Positions 35,113 through 45,028 of a stretch of 64,000 bases of DNA are shown one piece after another. Below the pieces are notes generated by a model. The model was given only the letters and a program-made list of their open reading frames with translations, had not been told where the DNA came from and ran no database searches. The position numbers and the translations under genes are program-made. Origin of the DNA: Roseburia hominis (lineage in GTDB: Bacteria; Bacillota; Clostridia; Lachnospirales; Lachnospiraceae). The stretch's first letter is position 1; each line of letters opens with the position of its first letter. Location of the stretch: positions 1,860,001 through 1,924,000 of the forward strand of contig CP159990.1 in the NCBI GenBank assembly GCA_040702975.1, given 5' to 3'.

Positions 35113-35988
35113 ATGGAAGATTATATTGTAAGAGCGACGGCGGGAAACGGACAGGTGCGTGCATTTGCCGCGACTACGAGGAACCTGGTGGAGGAGGCGA
35201 GAAGCAGGCATAATACCAGCCCAGTCGCGACGGCTGCCCTGGGCCGACTTTTGACGGCGGGAGCTATGATGGGGAGCATGATGAAGAATGAGACCGATAT
35301 GCTGACCTTACAGATTAAAGGCGACGGACCGCTTGGCGGAATCACCGTGACTGCGGACGCAAAGGCGGACGTGAAGGGGTATGTAGAGCACCCGGACGTG
35401 ATGCTTCCGCCGAAGAACGGGAAGCTGGACGTGGGTGGTGCGGTGGGCATCGGCCTGCTGAGTGTAATCAAGGATATGGGCCTTAAGGAGCCGTATTCGG
35501 GGCAGACGATCCTGGTATCCAGCGAGATTGCGGAGGATCTGACCTATTATTTTGCGACCAGTGAGCAGGTACCGTCTTCCGTGGGGCTTGGGGTACTGAT
35601 GGAGAAGAACAATACGGTGCGCTGTGCAGGGGGATTTATCGTACAGGTGATGCCTTTTGTGACGGACGATGTGGTGAGTACACTGGAGGAGAATATTAAA
35701 AATATTTCTTCCGTGACGCAGATGCTCGATGAGGGCGATACTCCGGAGCAGATCCTTGAAAAAGTGCTCGCGGGTCTGGACGTGGAGATCACGGATACAC
35801 TGCCGGCCAGATTTGCCTGCAATTGTTCTCATGAGAGAATCGAAAAAGCGATTATCAGCATCGGAAAGAAAGAGATCCAGGAGATGATAAAGGAAGGAAA
35901 AGAAGTGGAAGTGATGTGCCATTTCTGTAACACGGCGTATAAGTTCAGCGTGGAGGAACTAAAAGCGATTTTAAAACGGGCGAGATAG
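35113..35988 (+). CDS. hslO: Redox-regulated molecular chaperone Hsp33
   Basis: 291 residues from the ATG with GGAGAG upstream; a longer frame from 35062 adds 17 unlikely residues. Cytoplasmic holdase activated by oxidative unfolding: the C-terminal zinc switch has Cys236 and Cys238 (CNC) and Cys269 and Cys272 (CHFC). The N-terminal chaperone domain shows SPVATAALGRLLTAGAMM and KGDGPLGG. Normal family length. It is followed 17 bp later by the NAD synthetase gene. Confidence 0.96.
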   Translation: MEDYIVRATAGNGQVRAFAATTRNLVEEARSRHNTSPVATAALGRLLTAGAMMGSMMKNETDMLTLQIKGDGPLGGITVTADAKADVKGYVEHPDVMLPPKNGKLDVGGAVGIGLLSVIKDMGLKEPYSGQTILVSSEIAEDLTYYFATSEQVPSSVGLGVLMEKNNTVRCAGGFIVQVMPFVTDDVVSTLEENIKNISSVTQMLDEGDTPEQILEKVLAGLDVEITDTLPARFACNCSHERIEKAIISIGKKEIQEMIKEGKEVEVMCHFCNTAYKFSVEELKAILKRAR

Positions 35989-36004
35989 AAGCGAGGTTGA
36001 GGTT

Positions 36005-37921
36005 ATGAAACAGGGATTTATTAAAGTGGCAGCGGTCACGCCGGATATCCGGGTGGCAGATGTGAATTATAATTGTCAGGAAATCATTCAGAAGATGAAG
36101 GCGGCGGTGCGGGAAGGCGCGAAGATCATCGTCTTCCCGGAACTGTGCCTGACCGGGTATACCTGTGGAGACTTATTTACGCAGGATATTTTGCTGAAAG
36201 AGGTGCGAAGTGCAATCTGGAAGATTGCAGCCGAGACGAAGAATTCCGGCAGTCTGGTGTTCGTGGGAATGCCGCTTGCGGTGGAAGGCGAGCTGTACAA
36301 TGTGGCGGCGGCTTTAAATGATGGAAAGATCCTTGGATTTACGACGAAGAGTTTTCTGCCGAATTATGGGGAATTCTATGAGATGCGGCAGTTCTGCCAG
36401 GGACCAGATACCGCAAGAGAGATTCTGTTCGAGGGAGAGCGTGTCACATTCGGCCCGCAGATTCTCTATCAGGCGAAGGAGATGGAAGAACTGGTTGTAT
36501 CGGCGGAGATTTGCGAGGACGTGTGGTCACCGGTTCCGCCAAGTATTAAAGCGGCCATAGAAGGGGCACTAATCCTGGTCAACTGTTCGGCAAGCGATGA
36601 GACCATCGGAAAAGAGGGTTATCGCGAGGAACTCATCAAAGGGCAGTCAGCGCGGCTGATCGCCGGTTATGTTTATGCAAACGCAGGAGAAGGGGAATCC
36701 ACTACCGATGTGGTGTTCGGCGGTCATAATATTATCGCAGAGAACGGAAATATTTTAAAAGAATCCGGAAGGTTTGAGAATACGACGATTTTCAGTGAGA
36801 TCGATATCTGCCGCCTTCTTGGTGAGCGCAGGAAAAATACGACGTTCCAAGTCTCCAAGGTGCGCACTTTGCCGAGAATTGGTTTTTCGGTAGATGTGGA
36901 GGAGACACATTTGACAAGAGAATTTTCTCCTTCACCCTTTGTGCCGTCTGATATGGCTCTGAGGGAGAAACGATGTGAGGAGATTCTGTCTATTCAGGCG
37001 ATGGGACTTAAGAAACGTCTGGTACACACGAATTCCAGGACCGCAGTGGTGGGAATCTCGGGCGGACTGGATTCTACCCTTGCACTTCTGGTTACGGCAA
37101 AGGCGTTTGACATGGTGGGAAAGGACAGGAAGAATATCATTGCGGTTACCATGCCTTGTTTCGGAACGACGGACAGAACCTATCAAAATGCATGCCTGAT
37201 GTCGAGAAAGCTGGGAGCTTCTCTTCGGGAAGTGCCGATTGCCGATTCCGTCAGAGCACATTTCCGGGATATCGGACATGAGGAGGACGTGCATGATGTG
37301 ACTTATGAAAATGCGCAGGCCAGGGAGAGGACGCAGGTTCTTATGGACATCGCCAACCAGGAGATGGGAATGGTGATTGGGACCGGGGATATGTCGGAGC
37401 TGGCGCTTGGCTGGGCGACTTATAATGGGGACCATATGTCCATGTACGGGGTGAATGCGTCGGTGCCGAAGACGCTGGTGCGCCATTTGGTCCGGTATTA
37501 TGCAGATACCTGTGAGGATAGCGAATTAAGTGCGGTGTTAAATGATGTGCTTGATACGCCGGTAAGCCCGGAACTTCTGCCGCCAAAAGACGGCGAGATC
37601 GCGCAGAAGACGGAGGATATGGTCGGGCCCTATGAGCTGCATGATTTTTATTTGTATTATGTTCTGCGGTTCGGCTTTGAACCGTCGAAGATCTACAGGC
37701 TGGCTAAGTTTGCTTTTGAGGGAGCGTATGATGACGCTACGATACTGAAATGGCTAAGGACGTTCTATCGCAGATTCTTTACGCAACAGTTCAAGCGTTC
37801 CTGTCTGCCGGACGGACCGAAGATTGGAACGGTGGCTCTATCACCCAGGGGAGATTGGAGAATGCCAAGTGATGCCTGCGCGGCGGTTTGGATGAAGGAT
37901 CTGGAGAATTTGGAAGCATAG
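36005..37921 (+). CDS. nadE: Glutamine-dependent NAD+ synthetase
   Basis: 638 residues. The N-terminal nitrilase-type glutaminase (about 1-280; Glu in FPELCLTGY, Lys in TKSFLPNYGEFYE, Cys in AEICEDVW) supplies ammonia to the C-terminal NAD synthetase (P-loop GISGGLDSTLAL near 352, MPCFGTTDRT). It converts deamido-NAD to NAD with ATP, the last step of NAD synthesis. Full two-domain length. Confidence 0.96.
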   Translation: MKQGFIKVAAVTPDIRVADVNYNCQEIIQKMKAAVREGAKIIVFPELCLTGYTCGDLFTQDILLKEVRSAIWKIAAETKNSGSLVFVGMPLAVEGELYNVAAALNDGKILGFTTKSFLPNYGEFYEMRQFCQGPDTAREILFEGERVTFGPQILYQAKEMEELVVSAEICEDVWSPVPPSIKAAIEGALILVNCSASDETIGKEGYREELIKGQSARLIAGYVYANAGEGESTTDVVFGGHNIIAENGNILKESGRFENTTIFSEIDICRLLGERRKNTTFQVSKVRTLPRIGFSVDVEETHLTREFSPSPFVPSDMALREKRCEEILSIQAMGLKKRLVHTNSRTAVVGISGGLDSTLALLVTAKAFDMVGKDRKNIIAVTMPCFGTTDRTYQNACLMSRKLGASLREVPIADSVRAHFRDIGHEEDVHDVTYENAQARERTQVLMDIANQEMGMVIGTGDMSELALGWATYNGDHMSMYGVNASVPKTLVRHLVRYYADTCEDSELSAVLNDVLDTPVSPELLPPKDGEIAQKTEDMVGPYELHDFYLYYVLRFGFEPSKIYRLAKFAFEGAYDDATILKWLRTFYRRFFTQQFKRSCLPDGPKIGTVALSPRGDWRMPSDACAAVWMKDLENLEA

Positions 37922-37944
37922 AAGGTAAGCCTGGTAATATAAAA

Positions 37945-37977
37945 CAGGAGGCTGGAAATCATTTTGTCAGCCTCCTG
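37945..37977. terminator. Hairpin between convergent nadE and S1 genes
   Basis: Perfect 10-bp arms CAGGAGGCTG (37945-37954) and CAGCCTCCTG (37968-37977). The T-run is weak, so termination efficiency is uncertain, but the position between convergent genes fits. Confidence 0.6.
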
Positions 37978-38027
37978 AACGCTTCCTATACATACACTAT
38001 ACTATGGCGCATAGTATTCAGATCATA

Positions 38028-38717
38028 TTAATTCAGTTTCAGATTCTTGAATAAGTCGCCAAGACTGGTTCCGATATTCTCAGATTTAGGAAGAACGATC
38101 TTCTCGACAGGTTCCTCTTCTGCCTTCTCCTTGTCCTCTATGAGCGCTTTCATGCTGAGGCTGATCTTTCCTTCTTTGATGCCGATGACTTTGACATCTA
38201 CCTCATCGTCGATCTTCAGTACCTGTTCCGGTGTCTTGATTCTCTGGGTGCTGATCTGGGAGATGTGTACCAGGCCGGAAAGACCATTTTCCAGGCGTAC
38301 AAATGCTCCGTAGCTCTGGAGAGATTCTACTTTGCCTTTCAGGACACTGCCGACCTTTACGGAAGCGAGAAGTTCTTCCTTCGCTTTCTTCTCCTGCTCT
38401 CTTAAAATCTCGCGGGCAGATAAGATCAGACGTCCTTCTGCCTGATCGGCTTCAATGACCTTAACATCAAGCTCTTTTAACAGATATGTCTCCAGATTCT
38501 CGATGTAGGAAAGGGAAAGCCGGGAAGCGGGAATAAATCCGCGGATACCTTCTACCATAGCGATCGCGCCGCCATTTACAATGCCTTCGATGGTGACATG
38601 AAGGACGGTCCCTTTTTCTAAATAATCCTTGACGATGTTCCATGGATTTGCATCGTCGAAATGCTCCTCAAGATCTGCCATGGTCTCTGTTTTTTCCAGT
38701 AACTGTTCGTTGTCCAT
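38028..38717 (-). CDS. S1 RNA-binding domain protein
   Basis: 229 residues with two S1 domains (about 33-105 and 120-190), the second typical: GSVLKGKVESLQSYGAFVRL, then GLSGLVHISQIS. The acidic N-terminus and short C-terminus resemble clostridial short S1-type proteins rather than full ribosomal S1. Probably an RNA- or ribosome-associated translation factor. Monocistronic. Confidence 0.88.
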   Translation of the reverse strand: MDNEQLLEKTETMADLEEHFDDANPWNIVKDYLEKGTVLHVTIEGIVNGGAIAMVEGIRGFIPASRLSLSYIENLETYLLKELDVKVIEADQAEGRLILSAREILREQEKKAKEELLASVKVGSVLKGKVESLQSYGAFVRLENGLSGLVHISQISTQRIKTPEQVLKIDDEVDVKVIGIKEGKISLSMKALIEDKEKAEEEPVEKIVLPKSENIGTSLGDLFKNLKLN

Positions 38718-38996
38718 AATTCTTTACCTCTGTTTGCTTTTTCTTGTTACAGATGTAACGTATATTATCATTATAACATGTTTTTTCGTCAATAGGAACT
38801 GAAATTTGCGCAAAACCACAGCAAAAAATCAAGAAAAAACAAGACTTTTGAAGCATTTGATCAGGACAGATGTTTAAAGGAAGGCTTTGGACGTAAAAAA
38901 GTGCACGAGGAAAACAAAAGATTTGGGAAATAAGGTTGACGAAAGCGTGAAAAAATGGCATTCTGAATGGTAGAAAGATGGAGGATGTGAATAAAA

Positions 38997-40649
38997 ATGG
39001 AGAGTAAAAAAACAAGAAAAACTTATGTGGTGGGACATAAGAATCCCGATACGGATTCTATTTGTTCTGCAATCGCGTATGCAAATCTGAAGAGGAAGGT
39101 CACGGGGGAAGAGTATGTAGCCAAGAGAGCCGGTGATCTCAACGGAGAGACGGCTTATGTGCTGGAGCGTTTTGGGGTGGAACAGCCCGGCTACTTAAGT
39201 GATGTGCATCTTCAGGTCAAAGACATGGATATTCGCCATGTGGAAGGTGTGATGTCCAATGTATCTATTAAAGAGGCATGGGCGCGTATGAAGTCAGAGA
39301 ATATTCGGACTCTGCCGATCACGCGGAATGAGCGGCTGGAAGGGTTGATTACGATCGGGGATATCGCCACTTCCTATATGGAGGTCTATGACAGTCATAT
39401 CCTGTCTACGGCAAAGACACAGTACCGGAATATTATCCGCACTCTCGATGGGGAGATGATTACCGGGAATGAGCACGGGTATTTCCTGAATGGTAAGGTC
39501 GTGATCGCGGCGTCAAGCCCGGAGCTCATGGAGAATATCATCGAGAAGGACGATTTGGTCATTTTGGGAAATCGTTATGAGTCGCAGCTTTGTGCGATTG
39601 AATTGGACGCGAGCTGTCTGGTGATCTGTCAGGGAGCGGAGGTTTCCCGCACGATCCGCAAGATGGCTGCGGAGCGGGAGATTGTAGTGATCCGGACGCC
39701 CCATGATACTTTTACGGCAGCCAGGCTGATCAACCAGAGTATTCCGGTAAAATATTTCATGAGTACGAATAATCTGGAGACCTTCCGCATGAATGATTAT
39801 GTAGATGATGTGAAGGAAGTCATGTTAAAGAAAAAATATCGGGATTTCCCGATCCTGGATAAAAAAGGAAGATTCTGCGGTTTCCTTTCCAGACGGAAAT
39901 TACTTAGTTCCCGGAAAAAACAGGTGATTCTGGTGGATCATAACGAGAAATCCCAGGCGGTAGAGGGAATCGACGAGGCTGAGATTTTAGAGATCATCGA
40001 TCATCACAGGCTGGGAAGTCTGGAGACCATTGGACCTGTATTTTTCCGCAACCAGCCGGTGGGCTGTACTGCGACGATCGTGTACCAGATGTACCAGGAG
40101 AATGGGGTAGAAGTGGATAAGACGATGGCGGCGCTGCTTTGTTCGGCGATTCTTTCCGATACTCTTCTTTTCAGGTCGCCCACCTGTACGATGGTGGATC
40201 AGGCGGCAGCAGAGGCGCTTTCAAAGATCGCAGGAATTGATATGGAGCAGCATGCGAAAGCCATGTTTAATGCGGGAAGCGACCTGGCCGAGAAGACGCC
40301 CGAAGAGATCTGCTTCCAGGATTTCAAGGTATTCAATTCCGGCGGTGTGGTATTTGGCGTCGGCCAGATTACCTCGATGAACCAGGAGGAGCTGGACAGC
40401 GTCCGCAAGCGTTTGAAGGATTATCTGGAAGAAGCGAGACATGCACAGCGTCTGGATATGATCTTCCTGATGCTCACGAATATTCTGGAGGAGTCTACAG
40501 AGATGATGTCCTGTGGAGACGGCGCCAAACAGTTGATCCGCGACGCATTTGAGGTCACGGACGAGAAGGAGCATATTCTGCTGGAGGGCGTGGTATCCCG
40601 GAAGAAACAGCTCATTCCGCCGATCGTGAATTATTTGCAGCAAAGATAG
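38997..40649 (+). CDS. ppaC: Manganese-dependent inorganic pyrophosphatase with CBS and DRTGG domains
   Basis: 550 residues. DHH-family pyrophosphatase with metal motifs GHKNPDTDSICSA and EIIDHHRLG, split by an insertion (about 70-310) holding a CBS pair and a DRTGG region. In clostridia this insertion confers adenine-nucleotide control (AMP/ADP inhibit, ATP or dinucleotides activate). The C-terminal DHHA2 domain completes the enzyme, which removes PPi from biosynthesis. A GGAGG site lies about 12 nt before the ATG. Confidence 0.95.
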   Translation: MESKKTRKTYVVGHKNPDTDSICSAIAYANLKRKVTGEEYVAKRAGDLNGETAYVLERFGVEQPGYLSDVHLQVKDMDIRHVEGVMSNVSIKEAWARMKSENIRTLPITRNERLEGLITIGDIATSYMEVYDSHILSTAKTQYRNIIRTLDGEMITGNEHGYFLNGKVVIAASSPELMENIIEKDDLVILGNRYESQLCAIELDASCLVICQGAEVSRTIRKMAAEREIVVIRTPHDTFTAARLINQSIPVKYFMSTNNLETFRMNDYVDDVKEVMLKKKYRDFPILDKKGRFCGFLSRRKLLSSRKKQVILVDHNEKSQAVEGIDEAEILEIIDHHRLGSLETIGPVFFRNQPVGCTATIVYQMYQENGVEVDKTMAALLCSAILSDTLLFRSPTCTMVDQAAAEALSKIAGIDMEQHAKAMFNAGSDLAEKTPEEICFQDFKVFNSGGVVFGVGQITSMNQEELDSVRKRLKDYLEEARHAQRLDMIFLMLTNILEESTEMMSCGDGAKQLIRDAFEVTDEKEHILLEGVVSRKKQLIPPIVNYLQQR

Positions 40650-40710
40650 ATTGAAAAGGCAGAATGGATCGATATGATAGAAATGAAAGAGATAGAGAGG
40701 CAAGGCTTAG

Positions 40711-41367
40711 ATGGCAAAACAGGTTTGGAAGGCCGGAAATATGCTGTATCCGCTTCCCGCTGTTATGGTGAGCGTAGCGGACGGGGAAGGCAGAGCTAAC
40801 ATTCTGACGGTTGCGTGGACCGGGACGGTGTGCACGAATCCTCCGATGGTGTCCATTTCCGTAAGACCCGAGCGCTATTCTTATCATATGCTGGAGGAGA
40901 CCGGAGAATTCGTGATCAACCTGACGACGGAAAAACTGGTCCGTGCCACGGATTACTGCGGGGTCAGGTCCGGGCGGGACGTGGACAAGTTTCGTGAGAT
41001 GGGCCTTCATAAAGAGGCGGCAAGCCATGTGAAAGCGCCGATGATTCAGGAGAGTCCCGTGAATATCGAGTGTCGGGTCGTAAAGAAAGAGGAATTGGGA
41101 TCGCACCATCTTTTTTTGGCGGAGGTTTTGGCAGTCCATGTGGAGGAAGCCTATCTGGACGAGAAGGGGCGGTTCGCCCTGGAAAAAGCAGATCCGATCG
41201 TGTATTCTCACGGGCAGTATTTTGGGATCGGAAGTTTACTGGGCAGTTTTGGATACAGTGTCCGCAAAAAGGTTTCGGATAGCAGGAAACGTCCTGTGCC
41301 AGGGGAACGGAAAGCCCGGAAGCCGGAGAAGAACGGGATTCAAAAGGCGGGAGGACGGAAAACTTAA
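40711..41367 (+). CDS. Flavin reductase-family (FMN-binding split barrel) protein
   Basis: 218 residues. The flavin reductase-like barrel covers about 1-175 (YPLPAVMVSV, NPPMVSISVRPERYSY, GEFVINLTTE). The last 40 residues form a Lys/Arg-rich tail that is probably disordered. These proteins bind FMN and act as reductases or electron shuttles; the partner is unknown. It is 61 bp after ppaC. Confidence 0.87.
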   Translation: MAKQVWKAGNMLYPLPAVMVSVADGEGRANILTVAWTGTVCTNPPMVSISVRPERYSYHMLEETGEFVINLTTEKLVRATDYCGVRSGRDVDKFREMGLHKEAASHVKAPMIQESPVNIECRVVKKEELGSHHLFLAEVLAVHVEEAYLDEKGRFALEKADPIVYSHGQYFGIGSLLGSFGYSVRKKVSDSRKRPVPGERKARKPEKNGIQKAGGRKT

Positions 41368-41414
41368 AAATGTATTTTAAGGGCGGAATTGCTTTAAAGG
41401 CGGTTTCGCTTTTT

Positions 41415-41516
41415 TGTGCCAAGCATACCGGAAATAAGGTCAGGTGGACCTTGTTTTGGAACCAAGCATGCCTGGGGGTCTTTTTTAGCCGCCTGACATA
41501 CCTGGACTTTTCAGTC
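41415..41516 (+). repeat. Hairpin repeat (AAGGTC stem) plus degenerate second copy
   Basis: 41415-41459 is a forward copy with GAAATAAGGTC-AGGT-GGACCTTGTTTTGG. From 41460 a second start (AACCAAGCATGCCTGG) decays into a T-run and half stems up to about 41516. Intergenic, after the flavin reductase. Confidence 0.7.
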
Positions 41517-41561
41517 ATATAATGAAATGATAGAGTGCGTATATAAAAAGGAGAGGGAAGC

Positions 41562-42317
41562 GTGAAAGGTAAAGTGCTGTCCGTTATCTGTGGTTTGGTT
41601 TATATGGTATGTCTATGTATGGCGTGGGGCATTATGGAAAACGGGACCTGGGAGACGATTCATTTTTCAGTGCCTGCCGGGGAAGCAAATTCGGGGCAAA
41701 AGCAGGCGAAAACAGATGCAGGCGGGGAAGTGGACGGGAAGAGAATCGTAAAAGAAGAGGAGGAAAAGAAGATCGCGCTTACGTTCGACGATGGTCCCCG
41801 GCCCAGAACGACGCCTGCTCTCCTGGACGGTCTTAAGGAGCGCGATGTGAAAGTGTCATTCTTTGTGATCGGAGAGTATGCCGCGCAGTATCCCGAGATC
41901 GTAAAAAGGGAGGCCGAGGAAGGACACATCGTGGGGAATCATACCTGGAACCATGTGGAGATTACCCGGATCTCCGAGGAGCAGGCCCGAAAGGAGATTA
42001 TGGACACCAGTGAACTGATTGAGAAGATCACCGGGAAACCGACAGCCTTTATGCGCCCACCGTTCGGTGCCTGGCAGAAGGAACTGGAGATGGAGCTGAA
42101 TGTGATGCCGGTCCTCTGGAATGTGGATCCTTTGGACTGGACAACGGAGAATGAAGATGAAATTGTAAATAAGGTAGTGACGGACGTGAAGGAAAATGAT
42201 ATTATTTTGTTACATGATTGCTATATCTCTTCCGTCAACGCCGCCCTTCGGATTGTAGATCTGCTACAGAAAGAGGGGTATACATTTGTTACGGTAGAGG
42301 AGTTATTGCTGGATTAG
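41562..42317 (+). CDS. Polysaccharide deacetylase (CE4), membrane-anchored or secreted
   Basis: 251 residues from a GTG with GGAGAGG upstream. An N-terminal hydrophobic helix (about 4-24) is a signal or anchor, then a linker and the NodB domain with TFDDGPRP (catalytic Asp, metal Asp), HTWNH metal histidines, RPPFGAW and VDPLDWTT, ending with IILLHD. It likely N-deacetylates peptidoglycan or another cell-surface glycan, lowering lysozyme sensitivity. Confidence 0.92.
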   Translation: MKGKVLSVICGLVYMVCLCMAWGIMENGTWETIHFSVPAGEANSGQKQAKTDAGGEVDGKRIVKEEEEKKIALTFDDGPRPRTTPALLDGLKERDVKVSFFVIGEYAAQYPEIVKREAEEGHIVGNHTWNHVEITRISEEQARKEIMDTSELIEKITGKPTAFMRPPFGAWQKELEMELNVMPVLWNVDPLDWTTENEDEIVNKVVTDVKENDIILLHDCYISSVNAALRIVDLLQKEGYTFVTVEELLLD

Positions 42318-42334
42318 TAAGGAGTTAAGAGATA

Positions 42335-43060
42335 ATGAATGAATTTTCCAGAATGGAATTACTGATAGGAAACGAAGGCGTTAGGAGACTTCGGAGCTCA
42401 TCCGTCATGGTATTTGGGGTGGGCGGAGTCGGCTCGCACTGTATTGAGGCGCTGGCGAGATGTGCAGTGGGCAGGCTGATTCTCATCGACAGCGACCGGG
42501 TATCCCTGACGAACATTAACAGGCAGTCCATCGCATATCACAGTACCGTGGGACGGCCTAAGACGGAAGTGATGCGGGAGCGAATCGCAGATATTTGTCC
42601 GGACACGAAAGTGGTGACTTATGAGCGGTTCATTCTCAAAGAGAATCTTACGGATATTCTGGAAGAGGGCGCGGACTATATCGTCGATGCGATCGATACG
42701 GTGACGGCAAAGCTGGCGCTCATCGAGGAGGCCGAAAGGAGAGGAATTCCGATTATCAGCAGCATGGGGACCGGAAATAAACTGCACCCGGAGCTGTTTG
42801 AGATCACGGATATTTCTAAGACCAGTGTCTGCCCACTCTGCAAGGTGATGAGGCGTGAACTGAAAAAGCGGGAGATCCGGCATTTAAAGGTGTTGTACTC
42901 GCCTGAAGCACCCATCAGTATCGGTGGGCGGGATACCGAAGAGGAGGTAGGAACACGCCGCAGTGTGCCGGGAAGTATTGCATTTGTACCGCCTGTTGCC
43001 GGACTTTTGATCGCCGGGGAAGTGGTCAGGGATCTACTGGAAATAAAGAATAGAGGATAA
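42335..43060 (+). CDS. tcdA: tRNA threonylcarbamoyladenosine dehydratase (ThiF/E1 family)
   Basis: 241 residues. Nucleotide fold GVGGVGSHCIEALARC and IDSDRVSLTNINRQ are E1-type, and the overall length and motif order match TcdA/CsdL, which cyclises t6A37 of ANN-decoding tRNAs to ct6A using ATP. It is 17 bp downstream of the deacetylase and 68 bp upstream of rarA. Another ThiF-family role cannot be ruled out, but TcdA is the usual single copy. Confidence 0.88.
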   Translation: MNEFSRMELLIGNEGVRRLRSSSVMVFGVGGVGSHCIEALARCAVGRLILIDSDRVSLTNINRQSIAYHSTVGRPKTEVMRERIADICPDTKVVTYERFILKENLTDILEEGADYIVDAIDTVTAKLALIEEAERRGIPIISSMGTGNKLHPELFEITDISKTSVCPLCKVMRRELKKREIRHLKVLYSPEAPISIGGRDTEEEVGTRRSVPGSIAFVPPVAGLLIAGEVVRDLLEIKNRG

Positions 43061-43128
43061 ATCAGGAAACAGGTGCCGCGCCAGGAAGGCTTGCCGGCGC
43101 GCATTAGAAAGAAAAAAGGAGCGATTAC

Positions 43129-44448
43129 ATGGATTTATTTGAATATATGAGAGAGACAAAAAAAGAAGAGGAGTCCCCGCTGGCGTCCAGGCTTCGTCCG
43201 ACGACACTGGACGAGGTCGTGGGGCAGCAGCATATTATCGGAAAGGACAAGCTGCTTTACCGGGCCATTAAGGCGGACAAACTGGGATCGCTGATTTTTT
43301 ATGGTCCTCCGGGAACCGGAAAGACCACGCTTGCGAAGGTGATTGCCAATACAACAAGCGCAGAATTTACCCAGATTAATGCCACGGTCGCAGGGAAAAA
43401 GGATATGGAGGAAGTGGTAAATAAAGCCAAGCAGCTTTTTGGAATGTACCAGAAGCGGACGATCCTGTTCGTAGATGAGATCCATCGTTTTAACAAGGGG
43501 CAGCAGGATTATCTTCTCCCATTCGTGGAGGACGGGACGCTGATCCTGATCGGGGCGACCACGGAGAATCCGTATTTTGAGGTGAATGGGGCGCTTATAT
43601 CCAGGTCCAGTATCTTCGAACTGAAGCCTCTGGCACGGGAGGATGTGGAAATTCTGATCCGGCGGGCAGTGACCGATGAGAAGAAAGGGATGGGAAGCTA
43701 TAATGCCGAGATTGACGAGGACGCTATTCATTTCCTATCGGACCTTTCCGGGGGCGACGCCCGTCTGGCTTTAAATGCGGTGGAACTGGCGGTCCTGACC
43801 ACGGACCGGAGTGCGGACGGGAAGATCCATATCACGTTAGACGTGGCATCGGAGTGTATACAGAAGCGGGTGGTGCGGTATGATAAGACCGGCGACAATC
43901 ATTATGATACCATCTCCGCATTTATCAAGAGCATGCGGGGCTCGGACCCGGACGCAGCAGTCTATTATCTGGCTAAGATGCTGTATGCGGGGGAGGATAT
44001 CAAGTTCATCGCGCGCAGGATCATGATCTGTGCGTCGGAGGATGTGGGAAATGCGGATCCGATGGCGCTCACCGTCGCGGTCAGTGCGGCGCAGGCCGTA
44101 GAGCGTGTCGGAATGCCGGAGGCCCAGTTGATTTTATCTCAGGCAGCACTCTATGTGGCGACGGCACCGAAGAGCAACTCGGCCTGCAATGCAGTTTATG
44201 CGGCGATGGAGAATGTGCGGCAGGTGAAGACGAGTGTGCCGGCACATTTGCAGGATTCGCATTACAAAGGGTCTAAGAATCTGGGACATGGCATTGGTTA
44301 TAAGTATGCACATGATTATCCGGAGCACTATGTCCGGCAGCAGTATCTCCCGGATGAGATCAGGGATGCTGTTTTTTATGAGCCGTCAGAGATGGGGTAT
44401 GAGAAGAAAATTAGGGAACATTTGTGGCATTTGAAAGAACGGAAGTGA
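43129..44448 (+). CDS. rarA: Replication-associated recombination protein A (MgsA/RarA AAA+ ATPase)
   Basis: 439 residues. Clamp-loader-like AAA+ protein: Walker A GPPGTGKTT near 64, Walker B LFVDEIHRF, sensor 1 IGATTENPYFEV, and the C-terminal tetramer domain with SDPDAAVYYLAKML-type sequence. It acts at stalled replication forks with SSB. Length and motifs are complete. AAAGGAG lies before the ATG. Confidence 0.95.
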   Translation: MDLFEYMRETKKEEESPLASRLRPTTLDEVVGQQHIIGKDKLLYRAIKADKLGSLIFYGPPGTGKTTLAKVIANTTSAEFTQINATVAGKKDMEEVVNKAKQLFGMYQKRTILFVDEIHRFNKGQQDYLLPFVEDGTLILIGATTENPYFEVNGALISRSSIFELKPLAREDVEILIRRAVTDEKKGMGSYNAEIDEDAIHFLSDLSGGDARLALNAVELAVLTTDRSADGKIHITLDVASECIQKRVVRYDKTGDNHYDTISAFIKSMRGSDPDAAVYYLAKMLYAGEDIKFIARRIMICASEDVGNADPMALTVAVSAAQAVERVGMPEAQLILSQAALYVATAPKSNSACNAVYAAMENVRQVKTSVPAHLQDSHYKGSKNLGHGIGYKYAHDYPEHYVRQQYLPDEIRDAVFYEPSEMGYEKKIREHLWHLKERK

Positions 44449-44551
44449 TACTTTTATTCAAGCAGGAAAAAGCTGTATTCGCGCAAAATCTATTGATAGA
44501 TGTATAAAATTTTGTTAGGATTAATACATCAAAGAGAAAGGAAGTGAGGAT

Positions 44552-45025
44552 ATGGCGATTCTGGAAAATCTAAATCTGAAAGATAGTTATGTTACGATCG
44601 CATGGCTGGTTCTCCTGATCATCTTGCTGGTTATAGAGATCATCACGGTGGGACTGACCAGTATCTGGGCCGCCGGAGGTGCCCTTGTAGCGTTGCTTCT
44701 CAGTATATGTGAGGTATCTTTGGTGTGGCAGGTGACAGCTTTCTTTCTGGTGACCATTGTACTTCTGTGTTTCACGAGGCCATTTGCCATACGGTTCATC
44801 AATTCCAAGCGTGAAAAGACGAATTACGAAGGAATTATCGGAAAGACGATCCGCATTACAGAGCGCGTGGACAATCTGGAACAGACCGGCATGGCGGTAG
44901 TGAATGGGCAGGAGTGGACGGTGCGGTCTGCAGATGAAAAAGTGGTTCTGGAGGCCGGAGAGATAGCCAAGGTGGTAAACATAACCGGCGTCAAATTAAT
45001 TGTAAAGAAATATGAGGAGGAGTAA
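44552..45025 (+). CDS. NfeD-family membrane protein
   Basis: 157 residues. Three membrane helices near 15-35, 40-58 and 62-80, then an OB-fold domain (about 95-157; GIIGKTIRITERV, VNGQEWTVRS). NfeD proteins pair with SPFH/stomatin proteins in membrane microdomains, and the next gene 3 bp away is exactly that. GGAAGTGAGG precedes the ATG. Confidence 0.9.
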   Translation: MAILENLNLKDSYVTIAWLVLLIILLVIEIITVGLTSIWAAGGALVALLLSICEVSLVWQVTAFFLVTIVLLCFTRPFAIRFINSKREKTNYEGIIGKTIRITERVDNLEQTGMAVVNGQEWTVRSADEKVVLEAGEIAKVVNITGVKLIVKKYEEE

Positions 45026-45028
45026 ATT